The notes under the pieces were generated by a model. That model was not told where the DNA came from and searched no databases. It saw only the letters and a list, made by a program, of their open reading frames with translations. Made by a program: the position numbers and the translations under genes. 64,000 nt of DNA from JBKBIP01 sp046297495. Its GTDB lineage: Bacteria > Planctomycetota > Planctomycetia > Gemmatales > Gemmataceae. Shown one piece after another: positions 17,135 to 26,261 of this stretch. The stretch covers positions 1-64,000 of the forward strand of contig JBKBIP010000027.1 in the NCBI GenBank assembly GCA_046297495.1. Direction: 5' to 3'. The number at the start of each line of letters is the position of its first letter. Positions within the stretch are counted from its first letter, which is position 1.

Positions 17135-18883
17135 ATGGCCGTGCTGTCCACAACGGATGATTTCGTGGAACTGCTGCGGAAGAGCGGCGTGTTGGACGAA
17201 ACCACGCTCACGGAGTATTTGACGAAACTGCGTCGTTCGAGTTTTCCCACGGAAGTGAAAGCCTTGGCCAGCGCCTTGGTCCGCGATGGGTTACTCACGC
17301 ATTTTCAGGCCCGGCAACTGCTCATCGGGAAGTGGATGGGCTTTACCCTGGGCAAGTATCGCGTCCTGGAACATCTCGGCGACGGCGGCATGGGCAAGGT
17401 GTACTTGTGCGAGCATCTGGTCATGCGCCGCTTGGTGGCAGTCAAGGTGTTGCCTTCGCGCCAACTGGAGCAGCCCGGCGCTTTGGAGCGCTTCCACCGC
17501 GAGGCCCGCGCCGTCGGTGCCCTGGATCATCCCAACATCGTCCACGCTTATGACGTCGATTGCGTGGACCGGATGCACTATCTAGTCATGGAATTCGTGG
17601 ACGGCAGCAGCTTGCATGACATTGTCAGCAAACACGGCCCGCTATCGCCGCTGCGGGCGGCCCACTACATTCGGCAGGCCGCCCAAGGCTTGCAACACGC
17701 TCATCTGGCTGGCTGGGTGCATCGGGACATCAAGCCTGGCAACATCTTGTTGGATCGACAGGGGGTCATCAAGATTCTCGACATGGGCTTGGCCCGCATG
17801 TTTGACGACGCCAATGATGCGATCACCAAGAACTTCGATGACAATGCCGTGCTTGGCACCGCCGATTATCTGGCCCCCGAACAAGCCGTCAATAGCTCCG
17901 ACGTGGACATCCGGGCCGACATTTACAGCCTGGGGGCCACGTTCTATTTCTTGCTCTGCGGCAAGGCGCCGTTCGAGGAGGGGAAGGTGGCGCAAAAACT
18001 GTTGTGGCACCAAATGAAACCACCCACTCCCTTGCGCGACCGCAATCCCCAGGTGCCCGAAGGATTGGCCGCCATCGTGGACAAAATGATGGCCAAGGAC
18101 AAGACGCAACGCTACCAGACGCCAGCCGAGGTGGTGGCCGCCTTGGTCCCCTGGACGAAAACCGCCATTCCACCCCCCGCCAGCGAGGAGCTGCCGCGCC
18201 ATTGCTTGGCCATCCGCCGACGGATGCAGCATGATGGCGGTGCCAGGACAGCAACCGACATGGACACATCCCATCAAGATGCCGATTACCTGACATTAAC
18301 GGACATGAGCATGGCGTTATCCCGGCGCGCCGACGCGGCGGCCGACGCCAATGCCCAGCCCGTGCCAATCTCAAAATGGGGGATAGTCATCGTGGCCACG
18401 GTCTTCGTGCTCTTTGGCGGCAGCCTGGCGTTCTGGCTTGCCTTCTTTCCAACGCCGCCGACTCCCTCGGCTTCATCCGCGCGCCCCGGTACGTCGGCGT
18501 CAGCCACCATGCACACCACGCCGCCGTCCACGCTGTTAGCGAATCAGCACAATCCCGACGGCGTCATCGACGCGGCGGAAGCCGCCAAGCACGTTAAGAA
18601 GAAATGCACGGTGGCCATGACGGTGCGGGCGACCGGCGTGGCCAAGAATGGGACGACGATCTTTCTCAATTCCGAAACCGATTTCCGCAGCCCCATGAAT
18701 TTTAATGTGGTCATGCACAAGACCACGGTGGATAAATTCCAGAAGAAAGGCATCCCAGCGCCAGCCGATTACTTCAAGAACAAACGTATCCATGTCACCG
18801 GGACCATTGAGGAGTACGATAACAAACCGCAGATCGTCGTCACGGACCCCGATCAGATTCAAGTCGTGGCTAAGAAAGATTGA
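17135..18883 (+). CDS. Hanks-type Ser/Thr protein kinase with outer OB-like domain
   Basis: The 582-residue protein has a planctomycete N-terminal helical region (residues 1-70), a kinase domain (GDGGMGKV at 82-89, VAVK with K104, HRDIKPGN from 196), a transmembrane helix near 415-438 and an outer C-terminal domain (about 485-582) with the strand pattern and FKNKRIHVTGTI segment of OB-fold proteins. The metal-binding DFG motif reads DMG (216-218); D216 is kept, so activity is likely. The C-terminal domain may sense a ligand outside. ATG 17135 follows AAAGGTGG; an upstream GTG at 17093 is less likely. A 13-bp palindrome GTGAAAGTTTCAC lies at 17044-17056. Confidence 0.88.
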   Translation: MAVLSTTDDFVELLRKSGVLDETTLTEYLTKLRRSSFPTEVKALASALVRDGLLTHFQARQLLIGKWMGFTLGKYRVLEHLGDGGMGKVYLCEHLVMRRLVAVKVLPSRQLEQPGALERFHREARAVGALDHPNIVHAYDVDCVDRMHYLVMEFVDGSSLHDIVSKHGPLSPLRAAHYIRQAAQGLQHAHLAGWVHRDIKPGNILLDRQGVIKILDMGLARMFDDANDAITKNFDDNAVLGTADYLAPEQAVNSSDVDIRADIYSLGATFYFLLCGKAPFEEGKVAQKLLWHQMKPPTPLRDRNPQVPEGLAAIVDKMMAKDKTQRYQTPAEVVAALVPWTKTAIPPPASEELPRHCLAIRRRMQHDGGARTATDMDTSHQDADYLTLTDMSMALSRRADAAADANAQPVPISKWGIVIVATVFVLFGGSLAFWLAFFPTPPTPSASSARPGTSASATMHTTPPSTLLANQHNPDGVIDAAEAAKHVKKKCTVAMTVRATGVAKNGTTIFLNSETDFRSPMNFNVVMHKTTVDKFQKKGIPAPADYFKNKRIHVTGTIEEYDNKPQIVVTDPDQIQVVAKKD

Positions 18884-18892
18884 GCCTGAACA

Positions 18893-19762
18893 TCAGTTGT
18901 CCACGCTGAGTTTCTCCCTCAGACTCAGCACCTCATCCAAGCCGAGCACTTGCTTGATCTCGGCGAAGGTCATCATGTCCACGCCGGGCTGATCGGCGCG
19001 CCCTGTGGTGAGCAAGGCTTGGATGAGCTTCAACATGACTGCTCCTGTTACCAGCAGGCTTTCGATGGGGCAGACCACGATCTTGTAACCAAGCTGTCCT
19101 AATTGCTCGACTGGCAAGATCGGCGTCACGCCGCCGGTGAGCATGTTGACGAGCAAGGGGTAACGTACCTTTTGTGGAATTAATTCCAGCTCCGCTTGGC
19201 TCCGTGGCGCTTCGATGAAGCAGACGTCGGCTCCCGCCGCCCCGTAGCGGTTGGCGCGGTCGATGGCCCCGTCGATCCCCTCGACGGCGCGGGCGTCGGT
19301 GCGGGCCACGATGACAAAATCGGGATCGCGGCGCGCGTACTGGGCCGCCTTCAGTTTCAACACCATGTCCTCAATGGGGATGATCTGCTTTCCCTCGAAA
19401 TGGCCGCAGCGTTTGGGCGTGACCTGATCCTCCAACAAGATGCCGGCGGCCCCGGCCTGCTCGAACTCACGCACGGTGCGAACGACGTTATGCAAATCGC
19501 CGTGGCCGGTGTCGCCGTCCGCCACGACGGGGATGGACACCCGCTGGGCCATGCGGCGCACGGCATCGGCCATCTCGGTCAGGGTGAGCAACCCCACGTC
19601 TGGCAGTCCCAGCATACTGGCCGAGGTGCCAAACCCACCGCTAAACACCGTCTCCAACCCCGCCGCCTCGACCAGCCGGGCCGTGAACACGTCATGCGCC
19701 CCCAGGCTTCGGATGACTTCTGATCGTCGTAGCAGCTCACGTAATTGTCGCGTCGTGGACAT
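18893..19762 (-). CDS. Isocitrate lyase/PEP mutase family enzyme, 2-methylisocitrate lyase-like
   Basis: The 289-residue TIM-barrel enzyme cleaves or makes C-C or C-P bonds next to a carboxylate. It shows the active-site loop with KRCGH (in LEDQVTPKRCGHFEGK), the variant typical of 2-methylisocitrate lyase, plus VADGDTGHGD (metal) and VIVARTDAR. In methylcitrate cycles this enzyme yields pyruvate and succinate. No prpC or prpD gene is adjacent, so another carboxylic acid substrate (for example oxaloacetate) is possible. It converges on the upstream kinase gene with only 9 bp between. Confidence 0.85.
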   Translation of the reverse strand: MSTTRQLRELLRRSEVIRSLGAHDVFTARLVEAAGLETVFSGGFGTSASMLGLPDVGLLTLTEMADAVRRMAQRVSIPVVADGDTGHGDLHNVVRTVREFEQAGAAGILLEDQVTPKRCGHFEGKQIIPIEDMVLKLKAAQYARRDPDFVIVARTDARAVEGIDGAIDRANRYGAAGADVCFIEAPRSQAELELIPQKVRYPLLVNMLTGGVTPILPVEQLGQLGYKIVVCPIESLLVTGAVMLKLIQALLTTGRADQPGVDMMTFAEIKQVLGLDEVLSLREKLSVDN

Positions 19763-19945
19763 GATGGGGTTCCCATGGTCAAGGATTCATGGCTTCGAGG
19801 ACTCAACGATACGGGATAGATGAGGAAAAATCCAGTCGTCGCCAACTCTCGGTTGGAGCTTCTCTCCAACGGGTTGGGAACCTTGGAAGGGGATTACCGA
19901 GGGACTAACGCTCCCCGCTCGCTGGGAAGCAATCTAAACCGCCTC

Positions 19946-20410
19946 TCAGGACTTCAGCGATACTTCTTTTTTCCTGGTTCGCGGTGTCTCGCGCCGCTGT
20001 TTCTCCTTGGGCCGTCCCGCCCGCGCCCGCCAGCGCGGCGGCGCGAGGATGAAGGTAGCCAGCACCACGACGGCGAAAGCAAGGTGCAACACGGTGAAGA
20101 CCCACGGCTCGCAATCATAATACAAAAGGTTGTGCATGAGCCGACCCACGAAGGTTCCTTCCACCGCCTGTTGCCCAGCCAGAGTGCGCAGCTGCCGTTC
20201 CCAGACCGTGAGTGGGCATTCGATGTTCCATAGCGCTTCACCCGCCACGATGCCAATGGCTAGTAAATGAGCGAGACGGAACCATACATTGCGCACCCAG
20301 CCCCAGCCGAACAGCAAACCGATAAGGATGGCGATTTGCCCCAGCACCACGAAGGCCACATAAGCCACGTGAACGGCAACCACGATGTCCGCGAGCAAAG
20401 CGTAGCGCAT
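19946..20410 (-). CDS. DUF2784 family membrane protein
   Basis: The 154-residue protein has about four membrane helices (ADIVVAVHVAYVAFVVLGQI; IAILIGLLFGWGWV; LAHLLAIGIVAGEAL; VFTVLHLAFAVVVLATFIL) and the DUF2784 signature ECPLTVWERQLR in the second loop. The C-terminus is very basic (RRETPRTRKKEVSLKS). Function is unknown. It lies 80 bp downstream of the TsaC/Sua5 gene on the same strand. Confidence 0.8.
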   Translation of the reverse strand: MRYALLADIVVAVHVAYVAFVVLGQIAILIGLLFGWGWVRNVWFRLAHLLAIGIVAGEALWNIECPLTVWERQLRTLAGQQAVEGTFVGRLMHNLLYYDCEPWVFTVLHLAFAVVVLATFILAPPRWRARAGRPKEKQRRETPRTRKKEVSLKS

Positions 20411-20490
20411 GTTGCAATCACTGCTGTTGGAAGGATGAACGCTAATTCGGAAAAAGGTCTTCCTATTCGCATGATCCCGACTGCTCCGCT

Positions 20491-21501
20491 TTATTCCCGC
20501 GCCTTGGCCCGGCTCAGTCGGTCATGTACTGCCAGCCACTCGTCATCTTCAGGGGGCAAGTCCACAACGATGCGCTCCACGCCAGCTGCGTCGAGCTGAT
20601 GGAGGGCGGCGTAGAGCTGGGCGGCGTAGGCCGGGGCGCTGGCGGGCATGACAATCACTTGCAAATTAGATGGGCAGGATGCGTGCGGCGCCGCGAACGT
20701 CAGCCAACCGACGCGCCGCCCCTGGTTCAGCAGCCCGCGCACGTGCTCGGCGCTGGCATCCGCCACGCACTCCAACGGAGCGGCGGGGGCGTAGTGGCGG
20801 CGCATGAGACCGGGAGCGGGCAACGCTTCTTGATCCGACGTGATCTTGGGCGGCTGGCGCTCGATGGGGCCGATCACTTCCTCCAGCGCGGCGGGACTGA
20901 CCAGACCCGGACGTAGCAGGCGCGGCGGCACGGTGGTCAAATCGAGCACGGTCGATTCCAGGCCGCCAGCAGTGGGGCCCGCATCGAGCAGCAAGTCAAT
21001 CCGCCCCTGTAGACCCCGTAACACATGCCCCGCTTGCGTGGGGGACAGACAGGTTGAGCGGTTGGCGCTGGGGGCGGCGATGGGAAGTCGGGCGGCCCGG
21101 ATCAGGGCCAAGGCGACCGGATGAGCGGGCACGCGAAGTCCCACGGTGGGCAGCCCGGCGCTCACCGCGCTGGGAATCTCCGGTCGCTTGGGGAGCACCA
21201 ACGTCAGCGGGCCGGGCCAGAAGCAGTTCGCCAGCCGCGCCGCCGTCGCCGGCCAATCCGCGACCAGCGCCTGAGCTGCCGTCGCGCTGGCCACATGGAC
21301 GATGACCGGATTGATGGCCGGGCGTCCCTTGGCGGCGAACAGGCGTGTCACCGCTTCGACATTGAGCGCATCCGCCCCCAAGCCGTACACTGTCTCTGTC
21401 GGAAACGCGACCAAGCCGCCGCGGCGCACGATCTCGGCGGCGTGGGTGATGACGGTTTCATCTGGTTGTTGGGCGTCGATGGCGATGATTTCAGTCTTCA
21501 T
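20491..21501 (-). CDS. L-threonylcarbamoyladenylate synthase (TsaC/Sua5 type)
   Basis: This enzyme makes threonylcarbamoyl-AMP from threonine, bicarbonate and ATP for the t6A modification of tRNAs reading ANN codons. The 336 residues hold the YrdC domain (GGLVAFPTETVYGLGADA, KGRPAINPVIVHV, PSANRS) and a C-terminal Sua5 extension, so it is the longer Sua5 form. The start codon is only 11 bp from the start of the divergent lipoprotein gene, so the promoters of both must lie inside the neighbouring coding sequence. Confidence 0.92.
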   Translation of the reverse strand: MKTEIIAIDAQQPDETVITHAAEIVRRGGLVAFPTETVYGLGADALNVEAVTRLFAAKGRPAINPVIVHVASATAAQALVADWPATAARLANCFWPGPLTLVLPKRPEIPSAVSAGLPTVGLRVPAHPVALALIRAARLPIAAPSANRSTCLSPTQAGHVLRGLQGRIDLLLDAGPTAGGLESTVLDLTTVPPRLLRPGLVSPAALEEVIGPIERQPPKITSDQEALPAPGLMRRHYAPAAPLECVADASAEHVRGLLNQGRRVGWLTFAAPHASCPSNLQVIVMPASAPAYAAQLYAALHQLDAAGVERIVVDLPPEDDEWLAVHDRLSRAKARE

Positions 21502-21512
21502 GAGGGGATTAT

Positions 21513-22703
21513 ATGCGTGGTCCGCTGGCTTTGAAATGGACTTCCTTTTGTCTCATCCTCATCCACTTCTTGCTGTTGGGCGGTTTGGGTTTGCTGAGCG
21601 GTTGCGGCGGCTCATCCTCTTCGCCGCCCATCTTGATCGCTTACTTAAGTCAATCCGGGGATGATCACGCGACATGGGAACAGCAACGCCAAGGGGTGAT
21701 CTTGGCCGTCGAGGAAGCTAATCAGGGGACGGACAAGGTGGGGCAACGGGAAGTGGTCGCACTGGTGCCCGAACCGGTGCCGCAAGAGGATATGTTGCAA
21801 GCCGAGGCCGTCCGGCTGCTCGCGGTCAACAAGGTGGCTGCGCTCCTGGGTGGCGAGAACGTGGCGGCGACCGAACGCTTGGCCAAAATCGCTCCTACTT
21901 ACAACGTGCCGGTGCTGACGACGGCCTCCTTACCAGCGCCGGCGATCCAGCCATACACGTTCACCCTGGACGTTTGCCCGCCAGACCAGGGACGGGCACT
22001 CGCCACCTTCGCCAGGGAAGACGCGCAGGCGCGGCGCGTGGCCGTGCTGGTGGAGCACCAAGAGCGCTGGGGACGGGCTTTGGCCGAGGCGTTTATCCAA
22101 GCATTATCCGCGCATGACGGCCTCGAAGTCCGCCGCTGGAACCTGTCCGCTCCGGACGACGTGACGGAGATCATCCCCCCATTGGTTTCCTGGCAACCGG
22201 ACACGGTCTTGCTCGCGGGCAAGGACGAGTGCTTGTCTGTCATCCACGCGCTGACCAACCCCATGAGTGAGAAACCCCTGCGCGAGCCGGTTGCGTTTTT
22301 GCTCGGCGGTCTGGCCACGCGTCGGGTCGCGCCGCTGGCCACTTCTCTAAGTGGTTTGGAGATCCCGCACTCCCTGTATCAAGCCACTGTCTTCACTCCT
22401 CGCGCGGACATGGACACGATCCAGACATTCACGCGAACCTATGAGCAACGCTTCGGCCAGTTTCCCGACGCCCCCGCCGCGCTGGCCTACGATAGCGTCC
22501 GCTTGCTGCTGACGACTATGCGACAAGCAGGGACCACCGATGGCCCCGCTATCCGCCGGGCGCTGGCCCAGACACGCGACTTCCCCAGCCTCACCGGGCC
22601 GCTATCGATTGGCGCCAACCACTGGACCCATCGCCCCGTGTTCATCCTGCACTGGCGGAAAGGGGAGACGAAGGTAGTGAGGCGGTTTGAAGGGAGTAAG
22701 TAG
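21513..22703 (+). CDS. Type 1 periplasmic-binding lipoprotein (LivJ/amino-acid-receptor-like)
   Basis: The 396-residue protein has a lipoprotein signal (LLLGGLGLLSGCG) and a type 1 periplasmic-binding fold like branched-chain amino-acid receptors: PILIAYLSQSGDD, then LLGGENVAATERLAKIAPTYNVPVLTTAS, then FTRTYEQRFGQFPDAPAALAYDSVRLL. The open conformation would bind a small ligand outside the membrane. There are no liv-type permease genes beside it, so it may act as an orphan sensor or work with a distant transporter. It diverges from tsaC with 11 bp between. Confidence 0.85.
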   Translation: MRGPLALKWTSFCLILIHFLLLGGLGLLSGCGGSSSSPPILIAYLSQSGDDHATWEQQRQGVILAVEEANQGTDKVGQREVVALVPEPVPQEDMLQAEAVRLLAVNKVAALLGGENVAATERLAKIAPTYNVPVLTTASLPAPAIQPYTFTLDVCPPDQGRALATFAREDAQARRVAVLVEHQERWGRALAEAFIQALSAHDGLEVRRWNLSAPDDVTEIIPPLVSWQPDTVLLAGKDECLSVIHALTNPMSEKPLREPVAFLLGGLATRRVAPLATSLSGLEIPHSLYQATVFTPRADMDTIQTFTRTYEQRFGQFPDAPAALAYDSVRLLLTTMRQAGTTDGPAIRRALAQTRDFPSLTGPLSIGANHWTHRPVFILHWRKGETKVVRRFEGSK

Positions 22704-23054
22704 GAGATGAGGTTGAGAATGCGCATGGCGATCCAAACGCGGATGACATCCCCATTTATGGATGGACAGTGCCATATGCGCGATGTACAGATTATGCCAT
22801 TGCCGGTTGCGTTGGTCGAGAGCGGTTCGCACACGGATGGCATACGCTCGCTGGTATTCCCGGAATGCTTCGAATGGTCTTCGCTGCGTTGATCCGCGCA
22901 CGCAGTCGGCGTAGCTTGGCTCCGCGGGCTATTCTCCGAACCAGATTGTCGATTCAGCTGTCATGGCTCAGATTTTCTCAAAGAAATCCCAGCCGCTGGG
23001 ATGCCCTTGGAGAAATTCTCCTGCGAAGGCCCTGAAAAAACACGAGCTACCACT
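22704..23054. other. Intergenic region between convergent genes, no gene seen
   Basis: About 350 bp hold no convincing gene. Around 22810-22935 the bases resemble the 12896-12985 intergenic stretch (shared GCGGTTCGCA-like and GCTATTCTCCGAA segments), so decayed repeat copies are the best description. Confidence 0.4.
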
Positions 23055-23543
23055 TCACTTTTGCTCAAAAGCCGTTTGCACCTCCGCGAATTTTACGATT
23101 TGCGTTTGCGGGGGTGGATAATCGGTATTCCCTTCATTATTGATAAAGCGATAGATCCATTGATTTGACTGCTTCGAGTAGTCATACACCGCGACCGCCT
23201 TGTGAACGAAACGGATGTTTGCTTCCCCTTCCGGCTTGGTGACGGCGTAGTCGAAGCGAATCGTCCCTTTCCAGGGATAATTCACACGCTCGTTGATGTC
23301 GGTCTGTTCGTTCACCTCAGCCTTGTATGCCGTCAACGCGGAGCCTTTGGCTTGAAGGAAGGCTTCGAGTCGTGCTTTCTTCGCGTCGGTAATCTTTTTG
23401 AATTGCTCATCCGGCGATAGCGATGGCTCCGGGGAAGTGGATGAACCACAACCTGCTAGAGGGAACAGGGCTATCCCCAACAAGATGTGATACGACATGG
23501 AAATCAAATGAGGGAACCACTTGCTAGGTTGCTGGTGTATCAT
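23055..23543 (-). CDS. Small putative lipoprotein of unknown function
   Basis: The 162-residue protein has a lipoprotein signal (MSYHILLGIALFPLAGCGSS from residue 16) and a soluble domain rich in charged and aromatic residues (YPWKGTIRFDYAVTKPEGEANIRFVHKAVAVYDYSKQ), which may be a small beta sandwich. I recognise no family. Start at 23543 is supported by a four-base ATGA overlap with a short upstream reading frame; M at 23498 is the alternative. Confidence 0.6.
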   Translation of the reverse strand: MIHQQPSKWFPHLISMSYHILLGIALFPLAGCGSSTSPEPSLSPDEQFKKITDAKKARLEAFLQAKGSALTAYKAEVNEQTDINERVNYPWKGTIRFDYAVTKPEGEANIRFVHKAVAVYDYSKQSNQWIYRFINNEGNTDYPPPQTQIVKFAEVQTAFEQK

Positions 23544-23698
23544 GAAAGTTTCCCGCGTTGAAAAGGGTTGGCAAGGATATGAATGGCTAAAGCGGTTCGG
23601 CCCGCCGCTAACAAAATGTCCGCCTCCGCCAAGCGATCTTGCCAGGCAATTTCCAAATCCGCCACCGACGTTCCCATCCTGGTAAATGTCCTATCCAT
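23540..23698 (-). CDS. Short reading frame, possible HEPN-domain remnant
   Basis: A 52-codon frame starts at ATG 23698 and its TGA overlaps the ATG of the lipoprotein gene. The middle (WQDRLAEADILLAAGRTALA) is reminiscent of the first helices of HEPN nucleotide-binding or RNase domains, followed by unrelated tail. If right, it is a truncated relic of a toxin-antitoxin or nuclease gene; the similarity is from memory and weak. Confidence 0.3.
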   Translation of the reverse strand: MDRTFTRMGTSVADLEIAWQDRLAEADILLAAGRTALAIHILANPFQRGKLS

Positions 23699-23708
23699 GA
23701 CCACTCAC

Positions 23709-23807
23709 TCACACTTCAAACACCTCGCGCACGGCCACTTGGAAACCGGGGCTCTCGTCCGCCACGGTCAGCGTGTCGGCATCGGTGAATACCTGACTTT
23801 GTGTCAT
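23709..23807 (-). CDS. Very short reading frame ahead of the HEPN-like frame
   Basis: A 32-codon frame (MTQSQVFTDADTLTVADE..., ending REVFEV) lies 10 bp before the HEPN-like frame. It has an acidic, protein-like composition and may be the C-terminal piece of a decayed gene. I recognise no family. Confidence 0.2.
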   Translation of the reverse strand: MTQSQVFTDADTLTVADESPGFQVAVREVFEV

Positions 23808-24208
23808 TGTAGTCAACGCTTGATGGATAAACAAATATCTTAGGCACCTGAAGCAGGTGGCGTTTCCTTTCGGAGATACCTGAGACGACGATTGTTACGT
23901 GGCCCCGAACAGCCATCGGGGGATTATTTTGCTCTTGACCGCGGATGGCTCAAGAACTATATCCGCTCAGCCGAATATGGATAATGGCCGGCTCGGATGC
24001 CGCATGTCTCTGGAAACTTTTCGCCGGTTGACCCACGGCAGTTAAGGTAGCTGCTCCTATCGCGCGATGGCGAAGGTTTCTCGTTGTCCGATGAGTGCTT
24101 TCCACAAATTCGCTATCCATCTTAAACGACGAAATGGGGCCGGGGCTGTTTGCCTAGCCATTGTTGTTCGCGCGAATGCTCCCGGTCTCGGTCCAGAAAG
24201 GATATTCC
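23808..24208. other. Intergenic region upstream of the metalloid cassette
   Basis: About 400 bp with no recognisable gene. A small imperfect hairpin (CACCTGAAGCAGGTGG near 23845-23860) is present. It must hold the promoter of the cassette, but I see no clear paired boxes. Confidence 0.4.
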
Positions 24209-25009
24209 ATGAAACGTTTACGATTGGTTGTCATGCTTTCCTTGTCCATCGCCTTGGGAATGACAACTAGAGGACAAGCTCAGACCCTGTCCAATCTCGA
24301 CAGTGTTGGACAGTCAGCGCTGACTGGGGCGGCGGCGCGACACAAGTATGTATTCCTGTTTTTCTACCGACATGATGACGACACTACACGGCGCCAGAAA
24401 GCAGTCGTGGACGCGGCGGTCAATGGCATGGGCGGCATGGTGGAATTGGCCGCCGTGTCGATCCAGGATCCAGCGGACAAAGCGCTCGTGGATCGTTTCG
24501 GCGTCAGTCGGGCGCCCATGCCGCTGGTGCTGGCCGTGGCTCCGAATGGCGCCGTAACCAAGGCGTTCCTCACGCCATTCGATGCGCGGCAGTTCCAAAC
24601 GGCTCTGGTGTCGCCGGCCACCCAGAGCGCCATGAAGGCCATGCAAGACCGGAAATTGCTTCTTTTGTGCCTGCACAACCCGGCGCGCCCCTTCGCGCCA
24701 ACGGCTTTACAAGGAGTGACTGACTTCCAACGTGACAATCGCTACGCGCAGGCCGTGGTGGTGTTGGACGTCAACATTGCCGATCCACGAGAAGAAACGT
24801 TCCTTCAACAACTCCAGGTGCATTCCCAAGGGCCGTCCACGGTGTTGTTCATGGCCCCCAGCGGCGCCACGCTGGGGAAGTTTGAAGGCGGCGTGGCGGC
24901 CAAGGATCAGCTCATTCACAAGCTCCAGGCGGCGCAGTCGGGTTGCTGCCCTGGCGGGTGCTGCCCCGGTGGGTGCTGCGGTCCCAATGGCTGCTCCCCG
25001 AAGCAGTAA
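24209..25009 (+). CDS. Exported thioredoxin-fold protein with CC-rich metal-binding tail
   Basis: The 266-residue protein has a signal peptide (MKRLRLVVMLSLSIALGMTTRGQAQ), then two thioredoxin-like segments (HKYVFLFFYRHDDD... and KLLLLCLHNPARPFAP...) that lack a CxxC redox pair, and ends with CCPGGCCPGGCCGPNGC, seven cysteines in 17 residues. The tail is suited to soft metal or arsenite binding. It is the first gene of a cassette: an ABC permease (29 bp later), its ATPase, an ArsR repressor and an ACR3 exporter. I infer an outer metal-binding or delivery role; no characterised homologue is known to me. ATG 24209 follows AGAAAGGA. Confidence 0.75.
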   Translation: MKRLRLVVMLSLSIALGMTTRGQAQTLSNLDSVGQSALTGAAARHKYVFLFFYRHDDDTTRRQKAVVDAAVNGMGGMVELAAVSIQDPADKALVDRFGVSRAPMPLVLAVAPNGAVTKAFLTPFDARQFQTALVSPATQSAMKAMQDRKLLLLCLHNPARPFAPTALQGVTDFQRDNRYAQAVVVLDVNIADPREETFLQQLQVHSQGPSTVLFMAPSGATLGKFEGGVAAKDQLIHKLQAAQSGCCPGGCCPGGCCGPNGCSPKQ

Positions 25010-25038
25010 CGGAACTTAACTCAGAAAGGAACCAGCTC

Positions 25039-26259
25039 ATGAGACTACTCACTCTAATAGGTCGAGAGCTTTGGGAACGTAAATCCCAAATGATCACCAG
25101 TTTTTTGGCCATTTTTCTTGGTATCACGGCGGTAGTGGCCATCAAGACCATCACTTACTATTCCGAACGCGCCGTCGAACGCGAGTTGGATACTCTTGGA
25201 GCGAACGTGCTCATCTTACCCAAGTCGGTCTCGCTGCAAGATTATTACAGCGCTGATCTACACAACGAGACTTTACCGGAGGAATATGTCACTCGACTAG
25301 CGCTATCCGACATCCAAGGGGTGGATAATTTATCGCCTAAATTGTGCGTGCCCGTGCGCTTGCAAGATCATGGCTTTACCTTGACAGGCATCCTACCCAA
25401 AAGCGAGTTTCGGGCCAAGACAGCCTGGCAAGGCATTGGCATTTTCGCCCGCCCTCTGGGTTGCGGCGTGGTCGGCGATGTTGCCAGCATGCCGCCGCCG
25501 GACAGCCAGAAAACTTTGGTGCGCAAACGAGTGATTGAAACACTCGGCGATCATGAAACACTCATTGGCGCTGACGCCGCGGCTGTCTTAAAGTTGGGGG
25601 AAGGCGAAACCCTGTCTCTTTTCGGCGAGGATTTCACTATCCTGGCAGTATTGCCGCAAACGGGAACCGTCGATGATTCACGCATCTTCGCACATCTGCA
25701 TACTGTGCAACGCTTGTCTGGCAAGGGTGAAGTGGTCAATGTGATCGAAGTAGTTGGCTGCTGCAAGAAAATCGCCGACGGACTCGTTGCCGGCATCAAT
25801 CGTCTCTTGCCCGAAGCCAAAGTCGTGACCGTGACTCAGATCGTCGAAACGCAGATGAGGGTCAATCGCATGATGGAACGACTTTCGCTCCTCTTTCTGG
25901 GCATCATCGTCATTGTCGGCGGCGCTAGCATCGCTAACTACATGTACGCCAATGTACATGATCGCCGTAAGGAAATTGGCACCTTGATGGCGCTGGGAGC
26001 GACGCCGGGCTTGGTGTTACGGCTGTTTCTCATCAAAGCCCTGTTGTTGGGTTTGGTGGGCGGCTTGCTCGGTTATGTCGTGGGCACCGTGTTGGCCGTG
26101 CGATTGGGACCCTGGCTTGCTGGCGTCACGGTCTTGCCCATGCCCAGTCTGGCATTGTGGGGCCTGGGCATCGCCTTGGCGGTCGCGCTGCTGGCCAGCT
26201 ATTGGCCTGCCCGTCAGGCCGCGCATCTGGATCCGAGTACCACCTTGCAGGAGGTTTAA
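25039..26259 (+). CDS. FtsX/MacB-type ABC transporter permease
   Basis: The 406-residue permease has one N-terminal helix (SQMITSFLAIFLGITAVVAIKT), a large outer domain, and three C-terminal helices with the FtsX pattern (VNRMMERLSLLFLGIIVIVGGASI, DRRKEIGTLMALGATPGLVLRLFLIKALLLG). The outer domain has unusual cysteines (LCVPV, LGCGVV and a vicinal pair in VVGCCKKI) that could bind a soft metal. MacB/LolC-type systems move substrates outward by mechanical coupling rather than through a channel. It is two bases ahead of the ATPase gene and follows the CC-rich protein, so the three probably form one export machine. Confidence 0.85.
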   Translation: MRLLTLIGRELWERKSQMITSFLAIFLGITAVVAIKTITYYSERAVERELDTLGANVLILPKSVSLQDYYSADLHNETLPEEYVTRLALSDIQGVDNLSPKLCVPVRLQDHGFTLTGILPKSEFRAKTAWQGIGIFARPLGCGVVGDVASMPPPDSQKTLVRKRVIETLGDHETLIGADAAAVLKLGEGETLSLFGEDFTILAVLPQTGTVDDSRIFAHLHTVQRLSGKGEVVNVIEVVGCCKKIADGLVAGINRLLPEAKVVTVTQIVETQMRVNRMMERLSLLFLGIIVIVGGASIANYMYANVHDRRKEIGTLMALGATPGLVLRLFLIKALLLGLVGGLLGYVVGTVLAVRLGPWLAGVTVLPMPSLALWGLGIALAVALLASYWPARQAAHLDPSTTLQEV

Positions 26260-26261
26260 CC

